This document shows positions 9,873 through 20,475 of a DNA stretch of 64,000 bases, piece by piece. The DNA lies in assembly GCF_000699445.3 (NCBI RefSeq), contig NC_067201.1:11339501-11403500 (forward strand). The letters run 5' to 3'. The notes beneath the pieces are model-generated. The model ran no database searches. It saw nothing but the letters and a program-made list of their open reading frames with translations, and had not been told where the DNA came from. How positions within the stretch are numbered: position 1 is the stretch's first letter; the number at the start of each line of letters is the position of its first letter. Origin of the DNA: Schistosoma haematobium. Its lineage: Eukaryota > Platyhelminthes > Trematoda > Strigeidida > Schistosomatidae. A program made the translations under genes and the position numbers.

Positions 9873-11077
9873 CAAGGAAACACACACACACAACAACAAC
9901 AACGATCTATTCGTTCATTTTATAGATACAATTATAAAATGAAAAGGGAAATGAAACGATTCATCTAAATAGATTTCGAATTCTACATAAAAAATGTTTA
10001 GTGTAAGAAATATTTTATTAAATCATTCATTGTATGTATAATGAATAGTTTTTATGGGAGTACAGAATTTGATGGGTTGATGCACAGTACAATATGTCCG
10101 TATATATATATATATAATTAGGACTTACTAAATAGTTTAGAAAATCATTTGATTTGACATAAACTAGTTAATTAGTACAATAAAATACTGTTATACTATT
10201 GCCCAGACATTCTGTTTCATTTGCAATCATTATGGTGTTGTTGCTTTTTTTGCTTCAGAATACCTAAGTTGTTAAATATTTAGATGAAATAGAATGTCTA
10301 ACATTTACTTGTGAAGTGTATAATTATGAATTAGTTCAAATAATTATATCAGTACAAACGATTCACTGATCAAATTAACTTAAACTGTCTATTAAAATCA
10401 GTAAAATCTTACTGTACTTCATTCATTTGTATACGGTTTATTCTTTCCAATGTTTTTGTTAAGATCTATCACTGATCAATCTCTTTTTTGAGCATAATGT
10501 AAATCTCAAATATAACTACTTTGACATTATTATTAGGTCATAATTTTTTTAAGTAAAATTGAAATGTGACTAGAATTGCAATCTAAGGCATACGTTTAGT
10601 CTTATTTGAAGACAATCAGACTCCTAAAAATTAGAATTTTAAAAATTCATCCCCACTGTGCAAGTTAGTGATTATCCAAACTTATTAACTCAGTAAATAA
10701 CACACAGGGTAGTTGAAATGGAGAGCGTTGGTTTAAAAACTTGGTATGAATATTGAAACTTAATTGCGATTGATCCAATTGAGAAGCTCCAAATGAAATG
10801 AAAAGCGTCTTCAAGATTTCACCTCTCAGCAAATATTATCTAACTATAATTTAGTAGAAAAAATAACTTGAAATTTATGAAAGTATTGAATAACTCAAAA
10901 ACTATGAATTTTTTGTTGAGGGACCAAAATAGTTCTCACAATGATCTTGACACGAAACATCAATATTCTATGAAATGTCAATGAATTTATACATTAGTAA
11001 TAACCCATGTACTTAAAAATTCAAAGGTACGAAACTGTCAGTATATGATTGCGGAGAACATTCGTGTTAGAGGTTGG
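9513..11077. other. AT-rich spacer with CAA/CCA simple repeat
   Basis: A (CCA)n(CAA)n(CA)n tract lies at 9841-9903 and a short (TA)n tract near 10103. Otherwise no gene or repeat family is recognised. Confidence 0.5.
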
Positions 11078-11086
11078 AGTTACTTG

Positions 11087-11222
11087 GTTCCTGTTGCAGC
11101 GTACAGAATCATAGGTTCGCACTGCTGGCGAGCACCATACTGGGACGAAACGGTCATCTAGTGCTTCTAGGTTTCCATTCATGACCTAACGAATGATTCA
11201 TAATTTCAATAAATTACTTGAA
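11087..11222 (+). mobile_element. Family A SINE 3' half, diverged
   Basis: Contains TTCGCACTGCTGGCGAG, ACTGGGACGAAACGGTC and the CTTCTAGGTTTCCATTCATG region. The first core strand reads CTGGCGA, which should disable cleavage. Confidence 0.6.
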
Positions 11223-11628
11223 ATTATCCTAGTAAAATAATTCACAGACATACAGTCTTTGACATTAAAACAAAAAGTAAGAAATTATTTAGATACCACA
11301 TTGTTAATTTAAGAAAGATACAGCGTTTGTAAACGTTATATTTATACACTTTACATTCTTTATCAAGTATAATACTTTGAAACCTGATTTAAAAAAGCTG
11401 GTATGATAATTTCGAAGAACTATAATGTATGTTCGGTATAATTTCAACAACTAAAACCACTATAACTGTTAAGATAATGAAAGCGTAGAGAGTTTATTAC
11501 AATTTCATTCAATGAAATATAAATTTATATGTTAAAACGTTCTAAGTCTTCTTGAGGACCCGCAAATGATGATGCTAGTTTCAGAGCTCAAGGTTCGACT
11601 TAAAAGACAGAAGTTTAAACATTTTAAG

Positions 11629-11910
11629 ATCAGTTGTGAGATAATAACTCACTGATGACAATGATGGATGTGTCGCTCAGTTTCGTGGATTAGTTGAAGG
11701 TAAACATTAACACCGTTGGATGCCACCTCAGTGAACTAGAGGTTAAGCATTCGCATACGAGACCGGTAGGTCTTGTCTTTAAATCCCGCGGGGCGGATCG
11801 CGGATGCACACTGCTGAGGAGTTGCACAATATGACGAAACGGCTATCCACTGCTTCCAGGTTTTCCATGGCGGTTTAGCTTCAATTGACTCATGATCTCA
11901 ACAACTGACA
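11629..11910 (+). mobile_element. Family A SINE, nearly complete
   Basis: Upstream region (CAGTTGTGAGATAATAACTC), tRNA-like head (CCTCAGTGAACTAGAGGTTA), hammerhead region GCACACTGCTGAGGAG...TGACGAAACGGC, and 3' part to GACTCATGATCTCAACAAC. Stem I has a mismatch (GCACACTG versus CACTGC). Confidence 0.75.
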
Positions 11911-12047
11911 TAATTGTATTGTTAAAAATAACTCACATTAATTTCAGTCAAAATCAACACCTAAATATGATTGGATTAGCACAGTATGGATTTTATCTAA
12001 TTTGATTATTAAAACGCTATATATATATATATATATTTGATGAGTTT

Positions 12048-12105
12048 GATGATTACGCTGAAGAAGTCCAGACAAATTTGTTGGACGAAACGTTGGAATT
12101 ATTCT
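12048..12105 (+). ncRNA. Penelope-type hammerhead-like motif
   Basis: CTGAAGA (12058-12064) and GAAA (12087-12090) flank a stable stem II (GTCCA / TGGAC enclosing ACAAATTTGT), followed by a very short ACGT stem III. The same motif recurs inverted at 53602-53660. Hammerheads with minimal stem III are known from Penelope-like elements. Assignment to that class is by resemblance. The motif starts 20 bp after a (TA)n tract (12018-12036). Confidence 0.5.
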
Positions 12106-12370
12106 AAATTTCAATCATTAAGATTATTTTAAATTTAATTTTCACATATAATAAAAGTACATTCAGTTTTTATTGGTCAAACGTATTTCACATCTAAAAT
12201 AGAATAAGGTTCGTTTGTCGAAAAAACAAAGTAAAACTGTAAAAAAAACTGATGAATTGAAAAGTTTCTGTTGATGCCAATATTTGCTTATTCTAGAAAC
12301 AAATACAAAATATAAACAAACAAACTTTAATAAATGTTGTTCGGTATAGAATAACATTAATATTACACTT

Positions 12371-12573
12371 GTTGAAACCACGAGTCAATTGAAGCTAGAC
12401 CATCATTGAAAACCTGGAAGCACTGGAGAGCCGTTTCGTTCTAGTATATAACCCCTCAGCAGTGCGCATCCACGATCCTGCACCCGAGGGATTCGAACCC
12501 GGGACCTGTCAGTCTCGCGCCAGGCGCTTAACCGGGTAGACCACTGAGCCGGCATCCAATGGTGTTAATTTCT
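12371..12573 (-). mobile_element. Family A SINE, minus member of a fold-back
   Basis: Minus copy from the CACGAGTCAATTGAAGC 3' part through the hammerhead and tRNA-like head to GGTGTTAATTTCT. It faces a plus copy that starts at GCACTGCTGAGGGG. Confidence 0.75.
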
Positions 12574-12852
12574 GCACTGCTGAGGGGTCCCATACTTGAA
12601 CGAAACGGCCGTCCAGTGCTTCCAGGTTTTCCATGGTGGTCTAGCTTCAAGTGACTCATGATTTCAACCTGTGAAATTTCCTAAAACTCTCCACAAAACT
12701 CATTCTGATAATAATCAACTGCTCACTAGTGACTGACTTCAAGAGAACCTCCTGGAGTTCTAGTGAGAAGCCATCACCAGTGGAGTTCAACCAGGTCTGT
12801 TGTGAGATATCAGCTCATTGAAGACAATGGTGTTCGGTGGCGCAACTTCGTG
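12574..12852 (+). mobile_element. Family A dimer-like piece starting at hammerhead stem I
   Basis: Begins exactly at GCACTG (stem I) and runs through the 3' part. It then continues without a break into the upstream region of a following unit (TCTGATAATAATCAACTGCTC, AGTTCTAGTGAGAAGCC) until GCGCAACTTCGTG. This order, 3' end followed by a new 5' end, is expected only of a multimeric or circular template. Confidence 0.75.
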
Positions 12853-13836
12853 TAAAATGATTATAGATAAACATAATCCCGAATAACAAATCAATAAGTA
12901 ACTCAATTGCATTTAATATTTTTCAATTATGTAACATAATTATTTGTACTATAATTATTAAGTGATAAAGAATCCAACTTATTACATTCTCCTTAGTGGG
13001 TAGCTGGATATTCCAGGTAGCATATTTGATTATATATTCAATTATGCCAGTATCTTAGTGTTTATCACTTTATGTCTTAGTAGCCTATTAAATCATGATA
13101 AGAAAAAAAGCAGTCAATATATTACTTATTACCTACGATTTACATATTCTATATTTGCTAATATTTCAATATATATTAAAGCAACTTCTGATCATATATG
13201 CTATCCTTATGTAGATATCTTGTTGATGCCAACAAATACCTAGTGATTACATTTTGAATTAAAGTTAGTATTAAAATCATGAACAATTAAATATATGACT
13301 TGTTGAATGTATGTATTAACATCTTGGTCCTTGTTAATGTTTACACTGAAACATGAATATACATTAAACATGGTTGTAAATACTAACACGTTATCTACTA
13401 AACTATTGAATTTATCCAACATCTAACTGCCTTAACAGGTATTTTTCTAACTAAATATAAATTGTAATTAGAAATGATAATAATAATAGTGATAATAATA
13501 ATAGACTTTCATTATGTTATTAATAGAAACCAGTTTCTACGTCAATCCAATTGTATTTTCATAATTATCTAATTTAATATAGATGTAAAAGGAAAAAAAG
13601 ATAATAATTGAACACCTAGTGATTGATTTGCATAAATTAGTCATCTTGTCTAGTAACCGAGAGATAGATATTAATCAGTTTACAAAATAAATATTGAATG
13701 GTTGCAAGAAAAAAAACATATAGTGGGGACCGAATTCAGTAATAATATAAACTAGGAGTAGGAGTATAGAAAATAAAAACGAATTATATAATATGGGTTT
13801 AAATTTGTTTTTGCATAGTAAACTTTATTTGATATA
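12853..13836. other. AT-rich spacer
   Basis: Short stop-rich frames only, with an (ATA)n-like stretch near 13480. No supported gene. Confidence 0.5.
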
Positions 13837-13990
13837 GTAGTGGAATCCAGGAAACGAGTTTCGTTTTCTTTGGGACTCATTAGAGATATATACTTGTATC
13901 TCATAGTTGATGTTCACTCTGGGACTCGAACACAGCACCGTTCACTTCAAACGCCATCGCGTTATTAATTTAGCTACAGAGTCTTTTTAT
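13837..13990 (-). mobile_element. Smα-type SINE/satellite unit
   Basis: Read on the minus strand it has a tRNA-like head (AACGCGATGGCGTTTGAAG, then TTCGAGTCCCAGAGTG) and a degraded hammerhead (TAATGAGTCCC, AAACGAAAC) with the CCTGGATTCCAC 3' strand. The layout matches the Smα family of schistosomes, whose satellite encodes hammerhead ribozymes. This copy has lost core identity (TAATGAG). Confidence 0.7.
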
Positions 13991-14129
13991 TTAAAATACA
14001 TTTGCATAAAATAACTGGAACTTATTCTGTAAATTAAATGAACTATTAAACTAGAAATCAAAGCCAGACATTGATTTCATTAGTTATTTTCTAGTTCGTT
14101 TATTTGAAAATATTAAGAATATGTTCACC

Positions 14130-14395
14130 TGGTATGGTTTACCTGAATCTTCCCATTCGTATTTAGGACTGAAGTTGATCAGTTTATTATTGGCAGATGT
14201 GCATACAGTGCTCATTGCCTCGATATTCCCTTAATTTACAAGCACTCTAAACGAAGATGGATAGTGGCTAGCAGTGGAATCCAGTTTGACGCGCGTTTTG
14301 TCTTATTTGGGACTCGTCATCTGGATGTACCTGCATCTCAGAGTTGACGTTCACTCTGGGGCAATACGCACGGTATGCACATATGCCAATAAGAG
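14130..14395 (-). mobile_element. Smα-type unit, rearranged
   Basis: The minus-strand hammerhead region (GCAGTGGAATCCAG, GGGACTCGTCATCTGGATG) is preceded in + coordinates by the Smα spacer (GAATCTTCCCATTCG, TGTGCATACAGTGCTCATTG). It is followed at about 14355-14385 by an inverted scrap of the same spacer (TGCACATATGCCAATAAGAG). The unit is therefore broken and rejoined. The core reads GATGACGAG rather than CTGACGAG. Confidence 0.65.
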
Positions 14396-14489
14396 ACTGA
14401 TTGATTCCAGTTCTAAACATCAATGGTAATATTCAAGTAAACACTACGAAGTGGATTTAAATTTCATCCGATTGCACAAGCAAGTGGTT

Positions 14490-14645
14490 ATGAGGACTCA
14501 GTAGCTAAGTGGATAACGCGATGGCATTTGGAGCGAGTCCGAGAGTGAACATCCACTCTAAGATGCAGGTACATCTAGCTGACGAGTCTCAAAATAGGAT
14601 GAAACGCGTGTTTTGGATTTCACTGCTAGCCACTATCCATCTTTG
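14490..14645 (+). mobile_element. Smα-type unit, plus strand
   Basis: tRNA-like head (CAGTAGCTAAGTGGATAACG, GCGAGTCCGAGAGTG), then AAGATGCAGGTACATCTAG and the hammerhead, ending TTCACTGCTAGCCACTATCC. Faces the minus unit at 14130-14395. Confidence 0.8.
14573..14618 (+). ncRNA. Smα hammerhead ribozyme
   Basis: CTGACGA core strand at 14579-14585, stem II GTCTC...GGAT (one arm weakened), GAAA at 14601-14604, ACGC/GTGT as minimal stem III, and stem I from ATCTAG with TTGGAT. The Smα hammerhead is an experimentally known schistosome ribozyme. This copy carries stem changes that may lower activity. Confidence 0.65.
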
Positions 14646-14757
14646 CTTATATTAAGAATATGGTTTCGAATATAAGTCGGGCTAACTAGAACAGAAAATA
14701 ACAATACTATTTCCTTTTATAGATTTATGGAAATTGTTGAGTTTAAATTGAGATCTT

Positions 14758-14988
14758 GAAACGATCAATGTTAGACCACAATTGAAAATCTGGAAGCAGT
14801 AAACGGCCTTTTGATCTTAGTGTGATACTCCTAGGCATTACTCATCCACGATCCCACACCCGGAGTTCCAACCGAGCACCTTCGATCTCACACAAATGCT
14901 ATCAAGTGATTCTATACTAAGACAAAATAGCTATCCAGTGATTCCAGGTTTTCAATGGTGGTTTAACATTGATCGGTTCATGATATCA
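14758..14988. mobile_element. Family A fold-back pair, diverged (minus 14758-14905, plus 14906-14988)
   Basis: A minus piece from the CGATCAATGTTAGACCAC 3' part through the hammerhead to the box B region faces a plus piece that starts near the hammerhead (AGTGATTCTATACTAAGAC) and ends with GGTTCATGATATCAAAAA. Both ribozyme cores are mutated. Confidence 0.6.
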
Positions 14989-15204
14989 AAAATATTTATT
15001 TGAATCAATACTACATGCTTAATTACAGTAAAGGATTCTTAATGTAAATTATTAAGTATAGACTTGATTTATACCTATTCTATAAAACTATGCTTAATAT
15101 GTACTTAAACAGAATTTAGTTGTCATTCTCCTTGGTCAACAAATATATAAAACCAGTTTCCCTTCCATAACTTCTCTTTTTATGGACAAATAATTTACTG
15201 TGTG

Positions 15205-15258
15205 AATTCTATGATAACTCACCTCTCTCTCTCTCTCTGTATCACTTTTTCTCTCTAT
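15205..15258. repeat. (CT)n-rich simple repeat
   Basis: Pyrimidine tract with CTCTCTCTCTCTCTCT at its centre. Confidence 0.7.
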
Positions 15259-15467
15259 AGAACACATATGTGAGAAATATAACAACCATAATGATTGTAT
15301 TTCTTCAATTACTCACAAATTAGATTCCTTTATAAACAATAAATCTTTTATAAATGTAGAAGACTACACACCATCATAAAACATAATGGATTTATCAAAT
15401 TAAAGAAAAACTATAGTAATTACAAGATGATTAGAGAAACGTATGATAGTGAAAAAAAGATTAGTTT

Positions 15468-15578
15468 TTGATTAAGATCATAAACCGATTGATGTTGGAC
15501 CACTGTTGGAAACCTGGAAGCACTGGATGGCCGTTTCGTCCTATTGTAGGACTCCTTAGCAGTGCGCATCCATGAGTT
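15468..15578 (-). mobile_element. Family A SINE 3' half
   Basis: Minus copy of the AATCGGTTTATGATC subtype. It retains a hammerhead with GCACTG/CAGTGC stem I, CTAAGGA core strand and CGAAACGGCCATC, and stops shortly upstream of stem I. The core G to A change predicts loss of activity. Confidence 0.7.
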
Positions 15579-16103
15579 ATATTCATTGTTTAATATTATA
15601 CATTTAAAAGATAGTTAAGTTTGTTTGCTTTTTTTGAAATACAGAGAGAGAGTTATATTGGGATAAAATATTTTACTCGATAAATTCTTCAAATAATCTA
15701 TTCATAATCTACGATCATAAATCTTTTTTCATACTTTGAAATAGATCTGATCCAGTTACGTATTACACTTGAATATCTAGAAGATTATGTTATCAATTAA
15801 AATAAATAGTAGATATACATTCATTATTCATTGTATCTATAATATTTTCACTGCATAGTTACAGAATTTGTTTTGTTTGTTTGTTTTTTTCTTTTTATTT
15901 TTTATGAAAAAACAAAACTTTATGATTAAGGAAATAAATCTCAGATCATAACATTTGCATGAAATCAATTTAAAATGTAACATATTGATTTAGAGTAGAT
16001 TTTAATCATTCACATTAGTGTTCATTAACATAGATTTAATTTTTGTTCAGTGACTATTAGGAAATGTTTTTTTTATTATCAATTCATTCAGTGAATTTTA
16101 ATG
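15579..16103. other. AT-rich spacer
   Basis: Poly-T and poly-A tracts only. Nothing recognised. Confidence 0.5.
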
Positions 16104-16494
16104 GTTGAATTCATGAGTCAATGTAAGCTAGACCGCTATTGAAAACCTGCAAGCACTGAACAGCCATTTCGTCCTAGTATGAAACCACTTAGCAGTGCGC
16201 ATCAACGATCCCTGACATGTGATTTGAACCCAAAACCCTCGGTCTCGAACGCGAACGCTTAGCTTGTAGATCATTGAGATAATTTCAATTTATCCATGAA
16301 TGGTTGTTCAACAATTCATCCATTGTCTCCGGTAGATAACTGTCTCTATCCGATACGGATTGGATTCCACTGATCACGGTTTCTCACCAGAATTCCAAGA
16401 AACCATCTTGGAACCAGTAACTAGTAAACACATGATGATTATGATCAGAGTAGGGTTTGTGAAGATTGTAGTACGTTCAAAAGTTGAATTCATG
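16104..16494 (-). mobile_element. Family A SINE, full unit spanning a dimer junction
   Basis: A ~391-bp minus copy: 3' part, hammerhead, decayed tRNA-like head, upstream region (TCACCAGAATTCCAAG), AACTAGTAAACACATG..GATTATGATCAGA, then the 3' end of a second unit (GTGAAGATTGTAGTACG...GTTGAATTCATG). It gives the monomer length and shows head-to-tail joining. A plus copy follows at once. Confidence 0.75.
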
Positions 16495-16840
16495 ACTGGC
16501 TCCAAGATGATTTCGTGGAGTTCTAGTGAGAAGCCAAGACTGATGGAGTTCAGTCCGTGTCGTGTGTGGACAGTCATCTACCACGGACAATGGATGAATG
16601 GTTGCACAGCCATTCATGGATAGATGGAAGTTAGATATGAACACTGTTGGATGCTGACTCAGTGGTCTAGACGTTAGGCGTTTGCACGCCAGATCGAGAT
16701 CCCGAGTTAGAACCCCGTGTGCGAGATCGTTGATGCGCACTAATGAGGAGTCCCTTACTAGGACGAAATGGCCCTCCAGTGTTTCCAAGTTTTCAATGGT
16801 GGTCTAGCTCCAATCGACTCATGAATTCAACTGTTAAAAT
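16495..16840 (+). mobile_element. Family A SINE, full length
   Basis: Starts ACTGGCTCCAAGATG. Upstream region, tRNA-like head (CTGACTCAGTGGTCTAGACG, GAGTTAGAACCCC), hammerhead GCACTAATGAGGAGTCCC..GGACGAAATGGCC, then 3' part to TCATGAATTCAACTG. The core reads TAATGAGGA, a shifted and probably inactive version. With the previous copy it forms a ~735-bp head-to-head pair. Confidence 0.75.
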
Positions 16841-17111
16841 TTTGGTATCAACATAGAACGATAATAGATTTAAACAATACAACATTTAGTTATGCCTTAC
16901 TGTCTATTTTTGTTACAAAATGTTTAATTTGTGATTTCTGGTTAGCATTTTTTCAGAGAGTTATTCTTCCACGGGATGGGGTTTTGATGAAGTTCGTTAA
17001 TTTTACTACAAGAATGATTATCTCAACTATGTATATAAGATTATCATTATAATTTTACACTATAAATATTATGTTCTATGCATTTAACTCATGATATGCT
17101 TTCTACTGTAA

Positions 17112-17406
17112 AATTTGTCAAGACTGTAATTAATGGACGAATCAATCAGATTTAGGATAATGGTTAATTGATTTTGGTACAAAGTTCACTCACCAATTTG
17201 GTCAAATAACGTCTTGGCATGTTAACTGATGTCAGTTCGTGATGGAGAATCATAGATCGAATTCCTAACTCTAACCATCAGCTGTGAATTATAATTTTTA
17301 TACTTCAGACTCCTTTATAACCCTCATTTAGCCCTAGTAAGTGGGTAGACACTCTCAAGGTCAAGGAGTCGCCCAAAGGTCGTCCATAACTTATAGTCTC
17401 ACCAAA
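17112..17406 (+). mobile_element. MITE (family M)
   Basis: Contains TGATGTCAGTTCGTGATGG, CTAACTCTAACCATCAGC and CCTCATTTAGCCCTAGTAAG, and ends GTCCATAACTTATAGTCTC. The left terminal repeat is decayed (GTCAAGACTGTAATTAATGG) but recognisable. Confidence 0.65.
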
Positions 17407-17701
17407 AAATTATGTAATGATAGGAATAAATTCATTTCAATAGACTGAAAAAAGAAACATTACTATTTGCTTACAAGACTTCGATTACTCAAATAACTCT
17501 TAAAAAAAACTTAAAACTTTCGAATTAAAATAATGTAAAACTAATGTTATTCATGTATTAGTTGTAATTAATAGTTGAATCTTCAATAGACAAAACGGAT
17601 GTGTTTATGATTGGTTGATAACTGAGTAGTGATTAATGTCATATTTGTGTATTCCTTTAATGCAAACCAAACTTAATCGATCAAGTACCATTGTGACTAC
17701 T

Positions 17702-17890
17702 TATCTAAGTGACTTGACATTCTATACACCATTTTGAGTTGTTAGGTGATTGTAAGTAGTTGACAGATAACTGTGGAACTAGATTTTCGGGCTATTAGGC
17801 TCTTGTCAGCAAAGTCTACTTGTAATCTTGGAAAAACTAATGGTCACTAATGAATTCGATCTCATATAACGTAGCTTCGCAATCTGATCT
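17702..17890 (-). mobile_element. Family B hammerhead/tRNA-like SINE, diverged
   Basis: Minus copy: decayed tRNA-like head near 17850-17885, then hammerhead region (CTGACAAGAGCC, CCCGAAAATC) and the GTCAACTACTTACAATCACC 3' part. The core reads CTGACAAG, close to CTGACGAG. Confidence 0.55.
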
Positions 17891-17989
17891 ATTTTTAGTT
17901 TTTTAACAGTAGTGGGTATTTAGAAAAACATGGTATCCTTGACACTTAGTTAAAAGTCGACTGTAAACATCTCGACTCTAAAAAAGAAG

Positions 17990-18040
17990 GTCAGCTGTAG
18001 CCCAGATAGTTTAGTGATAACTGTTACGTTGGAATGAAGA
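17990..18040 (+). mobile_element. Family B tRNA-like head fragment
   Basis: AGCCCAGATAGTTTAGTGAT followed by AACTGTTACG resembles the box A half of family B (GCTCGGATAGCTCAGTGGTA). It lies close to the minus copy at 17702-17890. Confidence 0.4.
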
Positions 18041-18149
18041 ATAAATGAATGGTAACTGCTAGTAATTATTTATGTAGTTTTATTTCATATTTTTCTATTG
18101 GATAATTATTAGGTACCTATATTATAATTACATTCATATTCATTTTATC

Positions 18150-18440
18150 ATATGCTTGAATTTGACTTATCTATCATTATTTCCCAATTTACCATTCTTA
18201 ATTTATTGACAATCTATTACTTACAATCTTCAATACTCACGGCCACTTTTGGCTTGATCATGTATGATTATCATCTTTCATTTTACGGTATGATTCAATG
18301 TAGTCTGCTTCTATATAAACCATGTATGTCTGAAATATACGATTCAGATGTCGGAGTCTGATATTTGTGTTGTGAACTGAATGGTCTGTGGTAGGTATGA
18401 AGCTATTATACAGAGAACGAATAACGACTCAGAGTTAACA
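18150..18440 (+). mobile_element. Decayed LTR fragment
   Basis: Aligns by eye with the central part of the likely solo LTR at 52823-53338. Shared blocks are CAATTTACCATTCTTAA-like, ACTCACGGCCACTTTTGGC and the TATATAAACC...GTATGT promoter-like box. The ends are not preserved. Confidence 0.5.
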
Positions 18441-19176
18441 CAAGATTGCTGGTGATGGTTAACGCATTATTGGTTTAGTAAAGGGACAATGTCATAAGAG
18501 TTGATATTCTAGTTAGTGATATTTTCACATAATATTTGGCGGGTCACAAGATATAATAATAACGTCTCAAACTGTGAAGTTGCATTGCACAAAACAAAAT
18601 CCAACTTGGATTCACCAGTTCTCTCGAAATTACTAGTATATCATTCTTACGTATGTTAAACAGTACGAGACAAAGTTCCGGGGTTTCCAGTCGACTAACT
18701 TCAATCACGTAGCATTTCTTCAAATTATACAATCGACAAACCGATAAAAAAATCTAACCTTTAACTGTTTATTTCTTTGCAGAAAACATTGTTATAGTAT
18801 TTCTAATATTTGAGCAGAAAGTTTCTAGACTTTCCATGTAAGTATTTTTACCTCTCAAGTGTTATCTATTGGATAACCAATATATCTTATTCACCAATAA
18901 TTCAAATACAAAACTAAATGGATAATTTAATTATCTATACAACAAATAAGATTAATTCCATCTTCATGTCTAAGTAACTTTCATTTAATTTGTATAAAAT
19001 ACAAGAATGAATGAATATCCAAAGGAAAAGAAGCCAATGCAAGTGTAGTTCAATCACAGTTTTCATTGTTATCACATGGAAATAAACGAATATAACAATA
19101 TTTAAGATTAAATGCTTTTCAGTCAAATATAGAGTACAATTCCTGGTGGTGTGTGTATGTAGTGAAGGTTCACTCA
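18441..19176. other. AT-rich spacer
   Basis: No supported gene. The open frames here are stop-limited and show no family resemblance. Confidence 0.45.
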
Positions 19177-19425
19177 ATTGAGGAAGACCAATTTATTGTT
19201 TAATACAAAATTACAAAGTTCTTTTGTAAAATATGAAAACGATATATTAAACACTTCATTTGTAAATCTTCCATTAATTGTTTTTGAAACTCTTCATGAT
19301 TTTTCCAATTCTCAGTTCATTTGTGTTTCACTTTCTGTTTTCTTCAGTTCAATCTTGTCAACCTTGTACTGCCAGGCATTCCATTTATGATTTCTGTTAC
19401 ATACTACTTATGTCTGTCGATATAT
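19177..19425 (+). repeat. Family C interspersed repeat
   Basis: CAATTTATTGTTTAATACAA, AAATTACAAAGTTC, TCTTCAGTTCAATCTTG and terminal TACTACTTATGTCTGTCG match other copies. The end runs into ATATATAT. Confidence 0.6.
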
Positions 19426-19677
19426 ATATTGTGGTTATGTAACAAGGAGTATTTAAAATAAATTCAAACAGATAGTCAATGTTATTTAACATCAAACTAA
19501 AATATAGTTTAAGGGAGAGAAATGCTCATTACATCTGCAATCGTTCTTGAATGTGCAAATAAATTAGATCGAAGGGAAGTTGAATTATAATCTTATACAC
19601 TGCTGAGATATTGGCAATCCACAAACTCAAGCCTCGAACTTTTCGTAAAAAAAGATTCGTCTAACTTCTCATCCTTC

Positions 19678-19812
19678 TTTTTTGATTGGGATCATGAACC
19701 GATTGATATTAGACTACCATTGAAAACCTGGAAGCACTGGATGGCCGTTTCGTCCCATTATGGGACTCCTCACCAGTGCGCATCCACGACCCCGCTCGTG
19801 CGATTCGAACCC
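19678..19812 (-). mobile_element. Family A SINE insertion with an empty site elsewhere in the window
   Basis: The partner copy at ~37005-37015 reads straight across this point (CTTATCCTTC|GTTGGCAC). The insert, read on its own strand, starts at GGGTTCGAATC (box B). It carries a hammerhead with CTGGTGAGGAGTCC and GGGACGAAACGGCC, and ends CAATCAAAAAA. No target duplication of more than 1 bp is visible. It is a cleanly delimited copy, 5'-truncated at box B. Confidence 0.8.
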
Positions 19813-20335
19813 GTTGGCACTAATTCCCTTTAGTAGTATGTCTCAGTTCGTTTTTCCATTTCCCTTCATTTTTATTTGATTATTATTGACTATTTTTATA
19901 ATTAGTAAAGTGTACTTTTAAACTGTCATCAGTTATTATTACCTTTAAATAAGTTTTCTCGATTATCATTTAGTTTTTATTATGATGACCTTTATGTTTG
20001 TCATTTTTTCTTCATATCTGTCAATTGGACAATTATCTGATCCATAAATTACCTTCATTCTTGTGTTCTTTTCCTACCCCACGGTTATTACGTAACGTCA
20101 TTTGATAATAGGAGTGTTAAATCAATTAATGATGTAATCTATTCTATCCTTCGATAGACATATATTTACCATACAACTATAAATATGAATATGAAACTTA
20201 AATAAATGAAAGGAAAATGTTTCTCCACTGAATTCTTTTTATGAGTTATTTTAATTATCTGTACAATATTATTTTTAATGATGAATAATTATTTTATACT
20301 CAGTATTGGATTGTGGAGATTATTCAGTTTTTCGA

Positions 20336-20475
20336 CTGAAATCATGGACCGATGAATGTTAGAATCTTGCGAGCGAGATCGTGGATGTGCACTGGTGAGG
20401 AATCTCACACTAAACGGCTGCCCAGTGCTACCAGGCTTTCAATGGTGGTTTAACAACAATCAATCCATGAGTTCA
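20336..20475 (+). mobile_element. Family A piece inside the PLE 3' region
   Basis: GTGGATGTGCACTGGTGAGG, a short stem II region (AATCTCACACTAAACGGC, lacking the usual GGACGAAAC) and the 3' part. Present at the same place in the partner copy (36340-36480), so it predates the duplication. The second core strand is deleted. Confidence 0.65.

Noticed and set aside
18935..19177. 80-codon minus-strand frame with hydrophobic stretch
   Set aside because: No start context, splice sites or domain. Such frames are expected in AT-rich DNA because of Phe/Ile/Leu/Tyr-rich codons.
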